A DNA stretch of 64,000 bases from Candidatus Melainabacteria bacterium. Its GTDB lineage: Bacteria > Cyanobacteriota > Vampirovibrionia > Obscuribacterales > Obscuribacteraceae. The stretch covers positions 1 to 64,000 of the forward strand of contig JACRFZ010000076.1 of the NCBI GenBank assembly GCA_016212515.1. The letters are read 5' to 3'. This document shows positions 8,787-17,932 of this stretch, piece after piece; positions within the stretch are counted from its first letter, which is position 1; the number at the start of each line of letters is the position of its first letter. The translations under genes were made by a program, and so were the position numbers. The notes under the pieces were generated by a model. That model did not search any database. It saw only the letters and a program-made list of their open reading frames with translations, and was not told where the DNA came from.

Positions 8787-9184
8787 TATTTATCCCTCAC
8801 TTGCGACCGGCATTATTATCGGAACTGTTTGTTGCATTGGCTTCGTTGCATTTGTTCTGCTGCAATCAGCCCCATAAATGCTATCCCCAGTTTAATTGAA
8901 CAGTATGTATAAAAGTAAGGGGGATTTTATATAGTCGGCGGAATCAGGCGGGTTGCCAGGGGATTTGCCCGGGATTGGCAAGCGGCCCGGTGCCATGTAG
9001 CAATCTGTGATTGCGCTAATGAGTTGCCCTTCGCTTAATGTTAGACTTCGTTTTCGCTTTCCGCTTGACTGCTTGCACAGGTCTTGATTGCTTGCCCAAG
9101 TAAAGTTTACGGGAACGTTTGGTCCGACGTGGCCGTCGCATTTTCAGTTAGCACAGAAAAATTTCAAGGTTCGGGGTGTTTTTA
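8787..9184. other. Divergent promoter region
   Basis: About 400 bases lie between the minus-strand repeat protein and the plus-strand secreted protein, so it must hold promoters for both. It is visibly more AT-rich next to the repeat gene. I see no RNA gene or clear operator. Confidence 0.4.
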
Positions 9185-10159
9185 ATGGTTTTTGGCAAGG
9201 AATTTCGCTCTTACAAGCCTTTCCTGGCAAAGTCGATAGCCGTAGGCGCTGGTCTGATGCTTGCTCTTGTGCCTGCCACACAGTGTCTGGCCGTAGATCA
9301 GCCGGTCAACTTCAAGATTTATAGCCCTCAAGAACCTCCCGCTGCCGAGAGCACCCCTGCCCGCACGGAAGCCGACACTAGCTCCATTTTCGAGGCTGAG
9401 AGCCCCAAGCTGGACGAGACGCCGGCTCCCGCCAAGAGCGAGGCGCCGGTGGAAACACCCAGCACTCCGGTCGTCTCTGACTCCAAGCCGGAAACTACTA
9501 CTGCCGCAGAAACTAAAACCGAGAGCACGGTAGAAACAAAATCCGAGAGCAGTGGTTCCAAGGTTTTGCAAGGTTATATCAGGGTGGTGCCCACCGGCAC
9601 CAAGATCCCGATCATTATGGATACTGCTGTTGATTCCGATACCAGCCAGGAAGGCGATGAGTTTTCCGCCCGTACTTCGGAAGATTTGACCATTGACGGT
9701 TCCACCGTAGTCCCTGCCGGTTCCATTATCAAGGGCCGAATCGCCCAGATGAACGGACCTCGTGCCCTGAACCGTTCCGGCTCGGTGGCTCTTAAGTTTG
9801 ATACCATCACCACTCCTGATAACAGACAAATTCCTCTGGTGGCTAATATCGTAGCCAGAGGCGGTGTCGTGCACGCCCGTCGCGGTATGAAAGACGTAGC
9901 CCTCGATTGCGGTACGGTTTCACTGCCCACCCTCTGCGGTCTTGGCATTGGTGTGCTGGCCGGTAACTCTTCCTCCTCTTCTTCCAGTTCATCCTCTTCC
10001 GGAGTCGGTGCCGCCGGTGGTGCCATGATCGGCGCCGGTATCGGTCTGGCTGTAGGCGTGGCTGTATTGCTGGCCAAGAAGGGCAAGAAGGTAGAAGTGA
10101 GACCCGGCGACGAACTCAAAATTGAGCTTGCCGAAGATCTGCGCATGCCCACAATGTAA
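9185..10159 (+). CDS. Secreted protein with VirB10/TrbI-like domain
   Basis: About 324 residues. A signal peptide (to about residue 35) is followed by an acidic Pro/Glu/Thr-rich linker to about residue 125. A globular domain then begins at RVVPTGTKIPIIMDTAVDSD and continues TVVPAGSIIKGRIAQMN. That layout, with an early 'G(T)KIP' strand, a 'VPAGS' turn and a later RIPLVA-type strand, resembles the TrbI/VirB10-like beta-barrel domain. A serine run and a glycine-rich hydrophobic helix follow (about 260-300). The ATG at 9185 is preferred over the GTG at 9176 because a GGGG stretch lies about ten bases before it. It heads the gene run leading to the TonB-like genes. Function unknown. Confidence 0.6.
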   Translation: MVFGKEFRSYKPFLAKSIAVGAGLMLALVPATQCLAVDQPVNFKIYSPQEPPAAESTPARTEADTSSIFEAESPKLDETPAPAKSEAPVETPSTPVVSDSKPETTTAAETKTESTVETKSESSGSKVLQGYIRVVPTGTKIPIIMDTAVDSDTSQEGDEFSARTSEDLTIDGSTVVPAGSIIKGRIAQMNGPRALNRSGSVALKFDTITTPDNRQIPLVANIVARGGVVHARRGMKDVALDCGTVSLPTLCGLGIGVLAGNSSSSSSSSSSSGVGAAGGAMIGAGIGLAVGVAVLLAKKGKKVEVRPGDELKIELAEDLRMPTM

Positions 10160-10293
10160 ATGTAATTTCGCTCCAGGGGAAACACTGATTTTCCTTGGGG
10201 ATAAATGCTCTATCAAGTCCCTCACCTGAGTTTTAAGATGGGGAGGTTGGCTCTGCCAGGCTCTTTTCAGATTTAGCCTTGAAGGTGATGATT

Positions 10294-11889
10294 GTGGATA
10301 AATTCGGACGCGGGAGCGCTCTAAAAGAGCGCGACCCCAATCTTGCTATGGGTATGTCTCTGGTCTGTCCGGGGCTTGGGCAACTCTATAACGGCGAGTT
10401 TCGCAAAGGCTTACTCTTTCAACTGGCGGCTTTTGCCAGTTACTTCCTCTTTGCCTTTCTCTGCCTGGTTTCGTCCCTGTTGCCCTTTCTGGAGAGTTTC
10501 GGCAAGGCGCATAATCTAAAGGTCAATTTTGAGCTTTCCGCCGCCTTCAAGCATCTCCAAAGCGGTTCTCTGTCTCCGTTCTTCCTTATAGTGTCGGCTT
10601 TTTTGCTGCTCTTTATTGCATATGCCGCCCATGATGCCTTCAAAAAAGCAAAGCGACCGAAGCGGCTGGCGCTCTACAGAGACTTCTATATGGAGCTGCC
10701 GGAAGCTTGTTCCAGTGCTTATCTGGTTCATCTTTATGCCCTCTTTAGCTGCTTCTTGCTGGCTTTCTTCATTCTGGTGCCGCCGCCCAGCAAATCTGTT
10801 GTTACTGAATTTCAGTTTGTAGAAAACGTTCCTACTGAAAAGCCCGTGCAGCCTACGGTTTTACGGGGTGCCCATAATTCGGCGGCGGCCGGTGTGGTGA
10901 AACGTCCCCAGGCACTGGCCCGTAGCAGCAGCAGCAGTAGCAGCAGTAGCAGCCGCAGCAGCAGCAGTAGCTCGACTGCCGCAACTCCTGCCGATACTAA
11001 AAGCGGTGCGAGTTCGGCCTATGCCGTGCCCAATTTTGCTAATGCTCTCAAGAGCTTTTCTTTGCCTCAGCTTGCCGCCGTAAATCCCTCCAACTCAAGT
11101 CCGGCGCCTGCCTCTGCGGCTAAGCTGCCCACCCCCACCAGTGCCAGACCTATTTCAGTATCTTCAGTGCCTCCAGTGCCGCTCTCGCATTTTTCACCGG
11201 CGGCAGTCGGCAATGCTTCGGTACAGCCACGAGAAGTCGCCGTCGGGAGCGCCGCTTCCCCGACCTTACCGGTGGTGAGGAGTATAAGCGGCAGCGGCTC
11301 AGGCAGCAGCGCCGCAGTTGCACCGGCTCCGGTGGCAGTTAGTACTGCCGGCGGCGATAATCAATCGCCGACCCTGGCTCCTGTGGGCGGCAGCTCTGGT
11401 AGGAAGGCAAGCGATGGTTCAAGCGGCGTCGGCAACTCCGGTCCGGCTCCCGCTCGTGCCACCGGTCATAGTGGCAACGGACCGGCTCTCACGGCCATGG
11501 TGCAGCCGAGCGGTCGCTCCGGTCAAGCGCGCCCCTCCGACGGCACCGATACGGATTCGGGTAGCAGTATCGGTAAAGGTGTGCCCAGTCAGGCTGTGGT
11601 CAAGTCGCCCAATTATGGACCTTATATGTCGGCCCTGCAGGCTCGCATCAAGAGGCACTGGTTTCCTCCCAAGAATCCCCAGGCCAATCATGTGAAGGCT
11701 ATATTCGAAGTCTATAGAAACGGCTCCATGACAGGTCTGAGGCTCGTGCACGGCTGCGGCATACCTATGGCTGATAAAGCTGCTCTGACGGCCATCGAGG
11801 CGGCTGCTCCCTTCCCGCCTCTGCCGGAGGGGGCACCGGAATCCATCACCATTGAATTTTCCTTCGATTACAACGTCTTTGTCCGCTGA
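10294..11889 (+). CDS. TonB-like energy-transduction protein 1
   Basis: A membrane protein with a C-terminal TonB domain. The N-terminus carries PGLGQLYNGEFRKGLLF, a motif typical of TM2-like membrane hairpins, followed by two more hydrophobic segments. A long Ser/Pro/Ala-rich linker (including a polyserine run) should span the periplasm. The last 95 residues (YGPYMSALQARIKRHWFPP through AAPFPPLP) match the TonB C-terminal domain. I prefer GTG 10294 because AAGGTG lies six bases before it; TTG 10279 and ATG 10288 are alternatives. Its paralogue follows at 12151, then ExbB and ExbD, so it probably couples proton motive force to an outer-membrane or envelope target not encoded here. Confidence 0.8.
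   Translation: MDKFGRGSALKERDPNLAMGMSLVCPGLGQLYNGEFRKGLLFQLAAFASYFLFAFLCLVSSLLPFLESFGKAHNLKVNFELSAAFKHLQSGSLSPFFLIVSAFLLLFIAYAAHDAFKKAKRPKRLALYRDFYMELPEACSSAYLVHLYALFSCFLLAFFILVPPPSKSVVTEFQFVENVPTEKPVQPTVLRGAHNSAAAGVVKRPQALARSSSSSSSSSSRSSSSSSTAATPADTKSGASSAYAVPNFANALKSFSLPQLAAVNPSNSSPAPASAAKLPTPTSARPISVSSVPPVPLSHFSPAAVGNASVQPREVAVGSAASPTLPVVRSISGSGSGSSAAVAPAPVAVSTAGGDNQSPTLAPVGGSSGRKASDGSSGVGNSGPAPARATGHSGNGPALTAMVQPSGRSGQARPSDGTDTDSGSSIGKGVPSQAVVKSPNYGPYMSALQARIKRHWFPPKNPQANHVKAIFEVYRNGSMTGLRLVHGCGIPMADKAALTAIEAAAPFPPLPEGAPESITIEFSFDYNVFVR
10921..10976 (+). repeat. AGC-rich polyserine tract
   Basis: A run of mostly AGC/AGT codons encodes a polyserine stretch interrupted once by Arg in the linker of TonB-like protein 1. 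Such slippage-prone trinucleotide tracts vary in length between strains. Confidence 0.8.
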
Positions 11890-12150
11890 AGAAGTTAAAA
11901 AACTGGGGAAAACCCCTGGAAATCTTCAGTGCCAGAGAGAGCATTTACGGTTAGGAAGAATGATAATTTGACTTAGTGACGTTGCAAAAGCCAAGGATGT
12001 TGTTTAAGCAATAATGAACTATGATAAACTCTCAAAATTACTAGTGCGCAGGCCATTTGAAATCCTTCTTGTGAACCGCGGGCGCTTGAGAGTTAGTTCA
12101 GGATTGGCAAGCAAGCGAAGAGGCCACAAGTAAGTGATAGGAATACTTTC

Positions 12151-13785
12151 ATGAGTGCCAATCCCAGAAATTCCGGTGGACAAAGACCCCAGCGTGACCC
12201 CAATATGGCTGGCGGTCTTTCTTTTGTATTGCCCGGTCTGGGGCAAATTTACAATGGTGAGCAGCGTAAAGGGCTGTTCTTCCTCATAGTCGGCGTCCTC
12301 AACTACTTCGTTCTTGTCTTCCTCATGTTCTCCCCCTCGATCCTAGAGTGGTTGGCTGCCTTCGGGCAGGCCAACAACATGAAATTGAACGAAGAGCTTT
12401 ACCGCTCCCTCGGGCAACTGCATTTCGGCTCTCCGGCTTCCCTTTTTATTGTGGTGCTTTTCCTCGGTTATGCCGTCTATTGCGCCCGTGATGCCTACGA
12501 CCATGCGGTGCGTATCCAACGCAAGAGTCTCTACAGTGATTACGCCCTGGAGATGACGGAAGCCACTTCCGGCTCTTACATCTTCCATATATCTATTCTG
12601 GCGACCAGCTTCATCCTTGCTTTCTTCTTCTTGATTCCGCCGCCGCCTCGTTCTCAGGTTACGGATATCGAATTTGTCCAGAACGAAGAAAACACCAAGA
12701 CCCCGCCTAAAACCCAGAAGCGCGCCGCTCACAATTCCAAGGCCGCCGGCAAGCACGATCCCACCAAGCCCAGTGTTCAGCCTTCCCCGGCTCCCAAAGC
12801 CCCCAGTAAAGCTTCCGAGCAGTCCAAGCCTCAGGCGAAGCCCCAGCAGCGCCCGTCGCCCACGCCCACCCCTACACCCAGTCCTTCGCCGACACCTTCG
12901 CCGCGTCCCACTCCCAGACCGAGTCCGACCCCGTCGCCTACTCCGTCGCCCACTCCGGCACCAAGACCGTCGGCTACTCCCAGCCCTTCACCGACTCCTA
13001 CTCCGTCTTTGCTGCCCAAGATCCCGACGCCATTTTTCGCGCCTTCTGCAGCACCCTCTCCTCGTCCTTCGCCGACCTTCTCGCCGGTGGCCATGCCTAA
13101 AATTGGCGGTCCCTCCCTGGCTCCTACTCCAAGGGCCGGTGTCGGTGCCGGTAGTGCACTAGCGCCAGGACCAGCTCCCGCTCCCGTATCTATCGCCTCC
13201 GCTTCCGGTATGTCCGGCGGCGGCGGGCCGCCCACCCCGGTTCCGGTCGGTGGTGGTGCCAGCTCCAAGGGCGGCGGTAGCGGCCCGGGACCAGCTCCTG
13301 CCCCAACCCGCGCCGGTCGTGGCAGTGGTGGTGGTGGCGGTGCAGCCGGCGGTTCACCGGGTATTGCCGTGGCTCCCTCGGTGGGACGTGCTCCCGGTGG
13401 CGGCGGCGGTAACAACGAAGCCGGCAACCCCGATGACGGCCCCGGACGCGACCGGTCCATCGCTGCTCGTAAAGATGTAGACTTCGGACCTTACATGGCC
13501 GATTTGCAAAGAAGAATCAAGCGGGCCTGGTTCCCTCCCAAAGGAAACGAATCCAAGAGGGTCAAGGTCATATTCAAAGTGCACAAAGACGGGCAGATGA
13601 CCAACTTGCGCATGCTTATCTCTTCCGGCTTAACAATCGCCGACCAGGCTGCCCTCAAGGCTGTTGAAAACGCCGCTCCCTTCCGTCCCCTGCCCGATGG
13701 CGCCCCTGATGATGTGGACATCGAATTCACCTTCGACTACAACGTTTTCAATGGCGGCGGTCGTGGCGTCTTCCGTCAATTCTGA
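12151..13785 (+). CDS. TonB-like energy-transduction protein 2
   Basis: A 544-residue paralogue of the preceding TonB-like gene with the same plan. The N-terminal motif [18 protein letters not shown] is followed by membrane helices near residues 45, 105 and 155. A periplasmic linker with many Pro-Thr/Pro-Ser pairs spans about residues 225-300, then Gly/Pro-rich sequence. The C-terminal TonB domain starts at [18 protein letters not shown] and ends in [12 protein letters not shown]. The ATG follows an AGG about nine bases upstream. ExbB begins 58 bases downstream. Having two TonB-type proteins for one ExbBD pair suggests different targets or a heteromeric arm. Confidence 0.82.
   Translation: MSANPRNSGGQRPQRDPNMAGGLSFVLPGLGQIYNGEQRKGLFFLIVGVLNYFVLVFLMFSPSILEWLAAFGQANNMKLNEELYRSLGQLHFGSPASLFIVVLFLGYAVYCARDAYDHAVRIQRKSLYSDYALEMTEATSGSYIFHISILATSFILAFFFLIPPPPRSQVTDIEFVQNEENTKTPPKTQKRAAHNSKAAGKHDPTKPSVQPSPAPKAPSKASEQSKPQAKPQQRPSPTPTPTPSPSPTPSPRPTPRPSPTPSPTPSPTPAPRPSATPSPSPTPTPSLLPKIPTPFFAPSAAPSPRPSPTFSPVAMPKIGGPSLAPTPRAGVGAGSALAPGPAPAPVSIASASGMSGGGGPPTPVPVGGGASSKGGGSGPGPAPAPTRAGRGSGGGGGAAGGSPGIAVAPSVGRAPGGGGGNNEAGNPDDGPGRDRSIAARKDVDFGPYMADLQRRIKRAWFPPKGNESKRVKVIFKVHKDGQMTNLRMLISSGLTIADQAALKAVENAAPFRPLPDGAPDDVDIEFTFDYNVFNGGGRGVFRQF
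12838..13010 (+). repeat. Pro-Thr/Pro-Ser tandem codon repeat
   Basis: Near-tandem CCN-ACN and CCN-TCN codons encode a rigid proline-rich rod in TonB-like protein 2, as in the Pro-rich linker of E. coli TonB. It is coding low complexity, not a mobile or regulatory repeat. Confidence 0.75.
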
Positions 13786-13843
13786 TAGACTCATTACTTA
13801 GATCAACGTCCGGCAAGCAAATAGGAGAAGTCGATAGACATCT

Positions 13844-14485
13844 ATGGAAAGCAAATTCCTAAATTACTTCCTCGAGTTTATGGTCCATGACTGGTTTGCG
13901 TCCATACCGATTACCATTTGCTCGATTTTGACGGTTGCCGTCATGGTGGAGCGTTATCTCTACTATCAACAGAACCGTCGTGACGTGACTGGCTTTATTC
14001 ACCAGTTGCAGCGCGATCTCGAGAGCAATAACCTGCAAAAGGCCCAGGCTACATGCAGCCGCCTCGGCGGTGTGGTGGGCGAAGTGGCCGAAGAAGGCGT
14101 GCGCCTGATGGCTGATCAAAAGGAAGACTTCTCCAAGGCTTTCGACATCACCGTCGGCTTGGTTACCCGTAAGCTGGAGAAGCATCTGGCCGTGCTGGGT
14201 ACTATTGGTGCCACCTGTCCCTTCCTTGGTCTTTTCGGAACCGTGGTCGGGGTTGTGTTCACCCTTGACCAGCTCGGCGCTCAGGGCGGTGGTACACCGG
14301 TGGTTGTAACCGGTGTGGCTAAAGCTCTTATTGCTACAGGTTACGGTCTGATCGTGGCTATCCTGGCAGTTGTCTTCAACAACACTTACACTAATACTGT
14401 GAAGCGTTTCAACGATGACTTCCTGCTGCTCAAGCTGTTGTTCCTCAGCTTCGTTGGTGGTGAGTCTACAGCCGCTAGAGGCTAG
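13844..14485 (+). CDS. exbB: ExbB/TolQ/MotA-family proton channel
   Basis: A 213-residue inner-membrane protein of the MotA/TolQ/ExbB family. Helix 1 lies near residues 15-35, a cytoplasmic loop follows (about 40-115), and two helices include GTIGATCPFLGLFGTVVGVV and ATGYGLIVAILAVVFNN, which carry the channel-lining residues typical of ExbB. It forms the stator with ExbD (38 bases downstream) and drives the TonB-like proteins encoded just upstream. Which of the ExbB, TolQ or AglR labels applies cannot be told from sequence; the two TonB genes favour ExbB. Confidence 0.88.
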   Translation: MESKFLNYFLEFMVHDWFASIPITICSILTVAVMVERYLYYQQNRRDVTGFIHQLQRDLESNNLQKAQATCSRLGGVVGEVAEEGVRLMADQKEDFSKAFDITVGLVTRKLEKHLAVLGTIGATCPFLGLFGTVVGVVFTLDQLGAQGGGTPVVVTGVAKALIATGYGLIVAILAVVFNNTYTNTVKRFNDDFLLLKLLFLSFVGGESTAARG

Positions 14486-14522
14486 TCTTTAGCAAGAAGC
14501 AGCCACCAGGAGGTTTTGCGCC

Positions 14523-14951
14523 ATGTCGATGGGAGCGGTCGGCGACCAGTTTACTGATATCAACGTCACTCCTTTGACAGACGTTTTCCTTGTCTTGCTC
14601 GTAATCATGATCTTGATTGCACCCCTGATCGACAAATCCGATTTGAAGATCAAGCCGCCCGAGACCAAGAACGCCAAGAAAGACGAAGCCACCAAGGGTA
14701 TCAGTATCGATATAGATAAAGACGGGCAGTTGGCCATTAACGGCAAATATGTGCGCGACCACAATGTCGATACCATCAAGGCTATGATTCTCGAATTGAA
14801 GAACGCCGCCCAGCCTGGTACAGACTTGCACCTGACTCTCAACGCCGATGGTGACGCCAAGCAAAAGGACGTGGTGGAAGTAATGTCCGCTGCCGCCGCC
14901 GCCGGTATCACCAAAATGCGTGTTGCGACTCAGCAGCAGACCAACTACTAG
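14523..14951 (+). CDS. exbD: ExbD/TolR-family protein
   Basis: A 142-residue protein with one N-terminal membrane helix. The DINVTPLTDVFLVLLVIMIL segment contains the aspartate that ExbD/TolR use for proton transfer. A periplasmic domain (about 45-140) follows. It has an excellent AGGAGG ribosome-binding site. ExbB is 38 bases upstream and aroE 11 bases downstream, so all three are probably on one transcript with the TonB-like genes. Confidence 0.92.
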   Translation: MSMGAVGDQFTDINVTPLTDVFLVLLVIMILIAPLIDKSDLKIKPPETKNAKKDEATKGISIDIDKDGQLAINGKYVRDHNVDTIKAMILELKNAAQPGTDLHLTLNADGDAKQKDVVEVMSAAAAAGITKMRVATQQQTNY

Positions 14952-14962
14952 CTAGCTCGGCG

Positions 14963-15862
14963 GTGACTTTCCTTCGTCTTGGTCTGATTGGAAACCCTCT
15001 TGGGCATTCCCTTTCTCCCCAGATACATGGGGCGTTTTTGCGTCAGTTTTCTTTGCCCGGCAGCTATGACCTGCGTGCCGGTGCCGATGCCGCTGTCCTC
15101 CTCGATAAAGCTATTGAGGACGGTTATACCGGTCTGAACGTCACCATTCCCCATAAGGTAGCGGTGATCAAGTCTCTGCCTGCCCTTTCGGAGGAAGCCA
15201 GACTGGTTGGGGCTGTGAATACGATTCGGCTCAGGTGGGACGAGGATGCTGATGATACTGAATGCGGTATTATGGGTTTCAACACCGACATCGCCGGACT
15301 GATCCGCACCCTGCGCCAGGCGCCAGCTAAATTTCCCGGGCAAAAGGCTATCCTCTTGGGTGGCGGTGGTGCGGCCAGAGCCTGTCTGGTAGCTATGCAG
15401 AGTCTTTCCATGAGCGGCTGCCATATTCTCTGTCGCAACCCGCAGAAGGTCTTCAGCATGCTGAAAGAGCTGGCTCTAGCAGGCTTTGATCCTGTCTTTT
15501 TGCAAGAAATAAATGTGCTCACCATCGACGAATTACCAGGCAAACTGGATCAACTCGCCGATGCCAAACTTTTTGTCAATGCCACGCCTTTAGGGCAAAC
15601 TAAAGATGAGCTGCCGTTCTGGCTTACGCCTCTGCTTTCGGCCCTTATTCGTGATGCCTTTATTTTCGATCTAGTCTACAGTGCCGGCGGTCTGACACCG
15701 GTGATAACACTGGCTGCCAAACTGGGTTTTGCCCTGCATGGCGATGGGCGTGAAATGCTGGTTGAACAAGCCCGTCAGGCCTTTAAGATCTGGACCGGCT
15801 TGACTCCTTCCTACCAGGTTGGTTTGGAGGCTCTGGAGAAAGCTCTTAAGAGCCGCGTTTAG
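14963..15862 (+). CDS. aroE: Shikimate dehydrogenase
   Basis: Reduces 3-dehydroshikimate to shikimate with NADPH in aromatic amino-acid synthesis. GNPLGHSLSPQIH binds shikimate, NVTIPHK holds the catalytic lysine, and GAVNTI, GFNTDIAG and the LGGGGAARA Rossmann loop are intact. The end reads GDGREMLVEQARQAFKIWTG as expected. At 299 residues it is slightly longer than E. coli AroE, partly from an insertion at RWDEDADDTEC. The GTG start is 11 bases after exbD, which implies cotranscription but no functional link that I can see. Confidence 0.95.
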   Translation: MTFLRLGLIGNPLGHSLSPQIHGAFLRQFSLPGSYDLRAGADAAVLLDKAIEDGYTGLNVTIPHKVAVIKSLPALSEEARLVGAVNTIRLRWDEDADDTECGIMGFNTDIAGLIRTLRQAPAKFPGQKAILLGGGGAARACLVAMQSLSMSGCHILCRNPQKVFSMLKELALAGFDPVFLQEINVLTIDELPGKLDQLADAKLFVNATPLGQTKDELPFWLTPLLSALIRDAFIFDLVYSAGGLTPVITLAAKLGFALHGDGREMLVEQARQAFKIWTGLTPSYQVGLEALEKALKSRV

Positions 15863-16195
15863 TTAGCCTTCGAAAAACACCGGCACCAGCTTCATAGCCA
15901 TGCCCAGTTCGCCTTCGATGGAAAGCACTCCCGAGAGGGCAGCGGTCATGGCCGACATTTTGCCGTCGATGATCATGGCCAGATCTTCGGCATCAATCGA
16001 TACCTTGCAGTCATAAGCCGGTGACAAACCATCCTGGTAGGGTTCAAAGCTGAGAGTGCCGCTATCGATTTTGGTGAGCCAGGCGCCGCCCCCTGCACCT
16101 TTGATATTGATCAAATAATTGGCGGTGATGTCTCTGGCTGCTTCAGGTTTGAAGCGTTTTTTCAGTTCGTTGATTATCGTTTCTTGCGCGAGCAC
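15863..16195 (-). CDS. SCP2 sterol-carrier-domain protein
   Basis: A 110-residue stand-alone SCP2-like domain. This fold makes a hydrophobic pocket for lipids or other apolar ligands. The pattern of a short N-terminal helix, LINIKGAGGGAWLTKIDSG, DCKVSIDAEDLAMIIDGK and the closing LSGVLSIEGELGMAMKLVPVF is typical of bacterial single-domain SCP2 proteins. It starts with GTG. It abuts aroE tail to tail with no space. Ligand and partner are not evident. Confidence 0.8.
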   Translation of the reverse strand: MLAQETIINELKKRFKPEAARDITANYLINIKGAGGGAWLTKIDSGTLSFEPYQDGLSPAYDCKVSIDAEDLAMIIDGKMSAMTAALSGVLSIEGELGMAMKLVPVFFEG

Positions 16196-16323
16196 TGTCT
16201 GTACCTAATAATTATGTCTAGTATCGGTTTTGATTATAACCTTCGGGCATTGCCGGAAACTCATGGTCGGCTTATATGAGGAAATTTTTGTGATAGCCTG
16301 GGGGGCTCAGGGAGTTCGGTATT

Positions 16324-17061
16324 TTGGATAAGCCGCCGTTTAATAAGAAGCCCAATGGCAAAGAAGGTCCCTCCTCAAAGGAGGCGGCGCCGCCTCGGCC
16401 AGCCTTCAAACGCAGCAAAGCCAACCTGCTGCAACTCTCTTCCGTGCTGCCCAAAGTCGTGCGGGCGCTGGGTATAGACCGGCGCTTGAAAGAGCATACT
16501 TTTATGAACCTCTGGCCCCACGTGGTGCCGGAACCGTTTGCTTCCAGAGCCAGACCACTTTTCATAGACGCCGAGGGCAATCTGGTGGTAGCCGTGAAAG
16601 ATGCCGCCGTCGGTCAGGAGTTCAGCTTTGCCAGGCAGGAGATGCTGAAACGGCTGCAGACCGCTGCCCGCGGCGTTGGCATGAATATTTCCGGTTTGCG
16701 TTTTGACATGAAGCGCTTTTATGAAGGGAAATTAGAGGCGGCTCAGGAGGCCATGGCGGCCGTGCGTTTGCCTGATCCCACTGCCGAGGATCTGGCTGCC
16801 GTAGTACTGACCGAGGAGGAACTGGAGCCGACCCGGTATCTGGGTGAAAACGTCATAGACGATGCCGCTCTCGTGCAGCGAATGCGCGGGCTCTATGAGA
16901 AGGAACTCAGATTGAAGCGCTGGCGTGAGGCTAATGGCTATCCCCACTGCAATTACTGCGGTGAAGTGACGAGCCGCTTACATGGGACAGATCTAATATG
17001 CGCCCTTTGCTTTGCTTCCGGTATGTCCAATAAAGAACCAAGGGGAAGTGGAAGTATTTAG
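16324..17061 (+). CDS. DUF721/DciA-like protein with C-terminal zinc ribbon
   Basis: A 245-residue protein. Residues about 30-125 match DUF721 (DciA), whose members load the replicative helicase in bacteria lacking DnaC: LPKVVRALGIDRRLKEH, LWPHVVPEPFASRARP and VAVKDAAVGQEFSF fit well. Unusually, residues about 215-240 add a zinc ribbon (CNYCGEV and CALC). The TTG start at 16324 is favoured by AGGGAG nine bases upstream. It precedes ftsEX by 181 bases and may be transcribed separately. The helicase-loader role is inferred from the family. Confidence 0.75.
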   Translation: MDKPPFNKKPNGKEGPSSKEAAPPRPAFKRSKANLLQLSSVLPKVVRALGIDRRLKEHTFMNLWPHVVPEPFASRARPLFIDAEGNLVVAVKDAAVGQEFSFARQEMLKRLQTAARGVGMNISGLRFDMKRFYEGKLEAAQEAMAAVRLPDPTAEDLAAVVLTEEELEPTRYLGENVIDDAALVQRMRGLYEKELRLKRWREANGYPHCNYCGEVTSRLHGTDLICALCFASGMSNKEPRGSGSI

Positions 17062-17242
17062 CTCATATATGGGGCAGGCCGGTGGTAGGCTCCCGGTCCC
17101 ACTTCCTACCGGCTTCTGCTTGCCGTTAAGGTGCTCCTGAGCCGGTTTCCTTAATCTATACTAGGCTTTCTCATACCCTGGATTTACCTCGTGACTACTG
17201 TGTTATCATGAGGCTCCCGGAGACCAGGTAAAGCACTTCGAT

Positions 17243-17929
17243 ATGATTCGACTGCAAAACGTTTGCAAAAATTACGGCGGTAGTCCCGCCCTCTCCAATA
17301 TCAATTTGCACATAGGCCTTGGCGAATTCGCCTTTCTGGTTGGTCCAAGCGGTGCCGGCAAATCTACTTTGATGCGCCTGCTTTATCGTGAGGAAGTGCC
17401 CACCTCAGGCAATGTGCTCATATCAGGCGTCAACTTGAACCGCCTTTCCAAAGGGCAGATTCCTCTGCTCAGACGCCGTCTGGGCATCATTTTCCAGGAT
17501 TTCAAACTGCTCAACAGTCAGACCGTCTTCAACAACGTGGCTTATGTGTTGAGGGCCCTTGGTGTTGATGAAAGAGAAGTAAATAAGCGGGTTTCCAGTG
17601 CCCTGGCCGTGGTCGGATTGGAGCACAAGCGCGACTCCTACCCTACCGAATTGTCGGGGGGTGAACAACAGCGAGTGGGTATCGCCAGGGCCATAGTCAA
17701 CGGTCCGCCGGTCTTGCTTGCCGATGAACCCACCGGTAACCTTGACCCGGCCACATCTCTCGAGATTGTGCAATTGCTTGAGCGCATCAGCCAGCGCGGC
17801 ACTACAGTTTTGATTTCCACCCACGATCAGCCCATCGTCAATGCCATGCGCAGACGTGTGATTGCCCTCAAGGGCGGCGAGCTGGTCGCCGATGTGGACA
17901 ATGGTTTCTACGAGTTGGAGATGGCATAG
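17243..17929 (+). CDS. ftsE: Cell-division ATP-binding protein FtsE
   Basis: The ATPase of the FtsEX complex, which controls peptidoglycan hydrolases at the division site. Walker A (GPSGAGKSTL), the FQDFKLL Q-loop, the signature LSGGEQQR, Walker B (VLLADEPTGNLDP) and the switch histidine ISTHD are all present in 228 residues, the family's usual length. The stop is three bases before ftsX, as in most genomes. Confidence 0.96.
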   Translation: MIRLQNVCKNYGGSPALSNINLHIGLGEFAFLVGPSGAGKSTLMRLLYREEVPTSGNVLISGVNLNRLSKGQIPLLRRRLGIIFQDFKLLNSQTVFNNVAYVLRALGVDEREVNKRVSSALAVVGLEHKRDSYPTELSGGEQQRVGIARAIVNGPPVLLADEPTGNLDPATSLEIVQLLERISQRGTTVLISTHDQPIVNAMRRRVIALKGGELVADVDNGFYELEMA

Positions 17930-17932
17930 CTT

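Noticed and set aside
11920-12150. Possible regulatory RNA between the two TonB-like genes
   Set aside because: About 260 bases, but no stem longer than a few base pairs beyond a small GGGGAAAACCCC-like hairpin was found.
12831-13460. 209-codon minus-strand Pro/Gly-rich ORF
   Set aside because: It is the reverse complement of the Pro/Gly-rich linker of TonB-like protein 2; low complexity keeps the opposite frame open.
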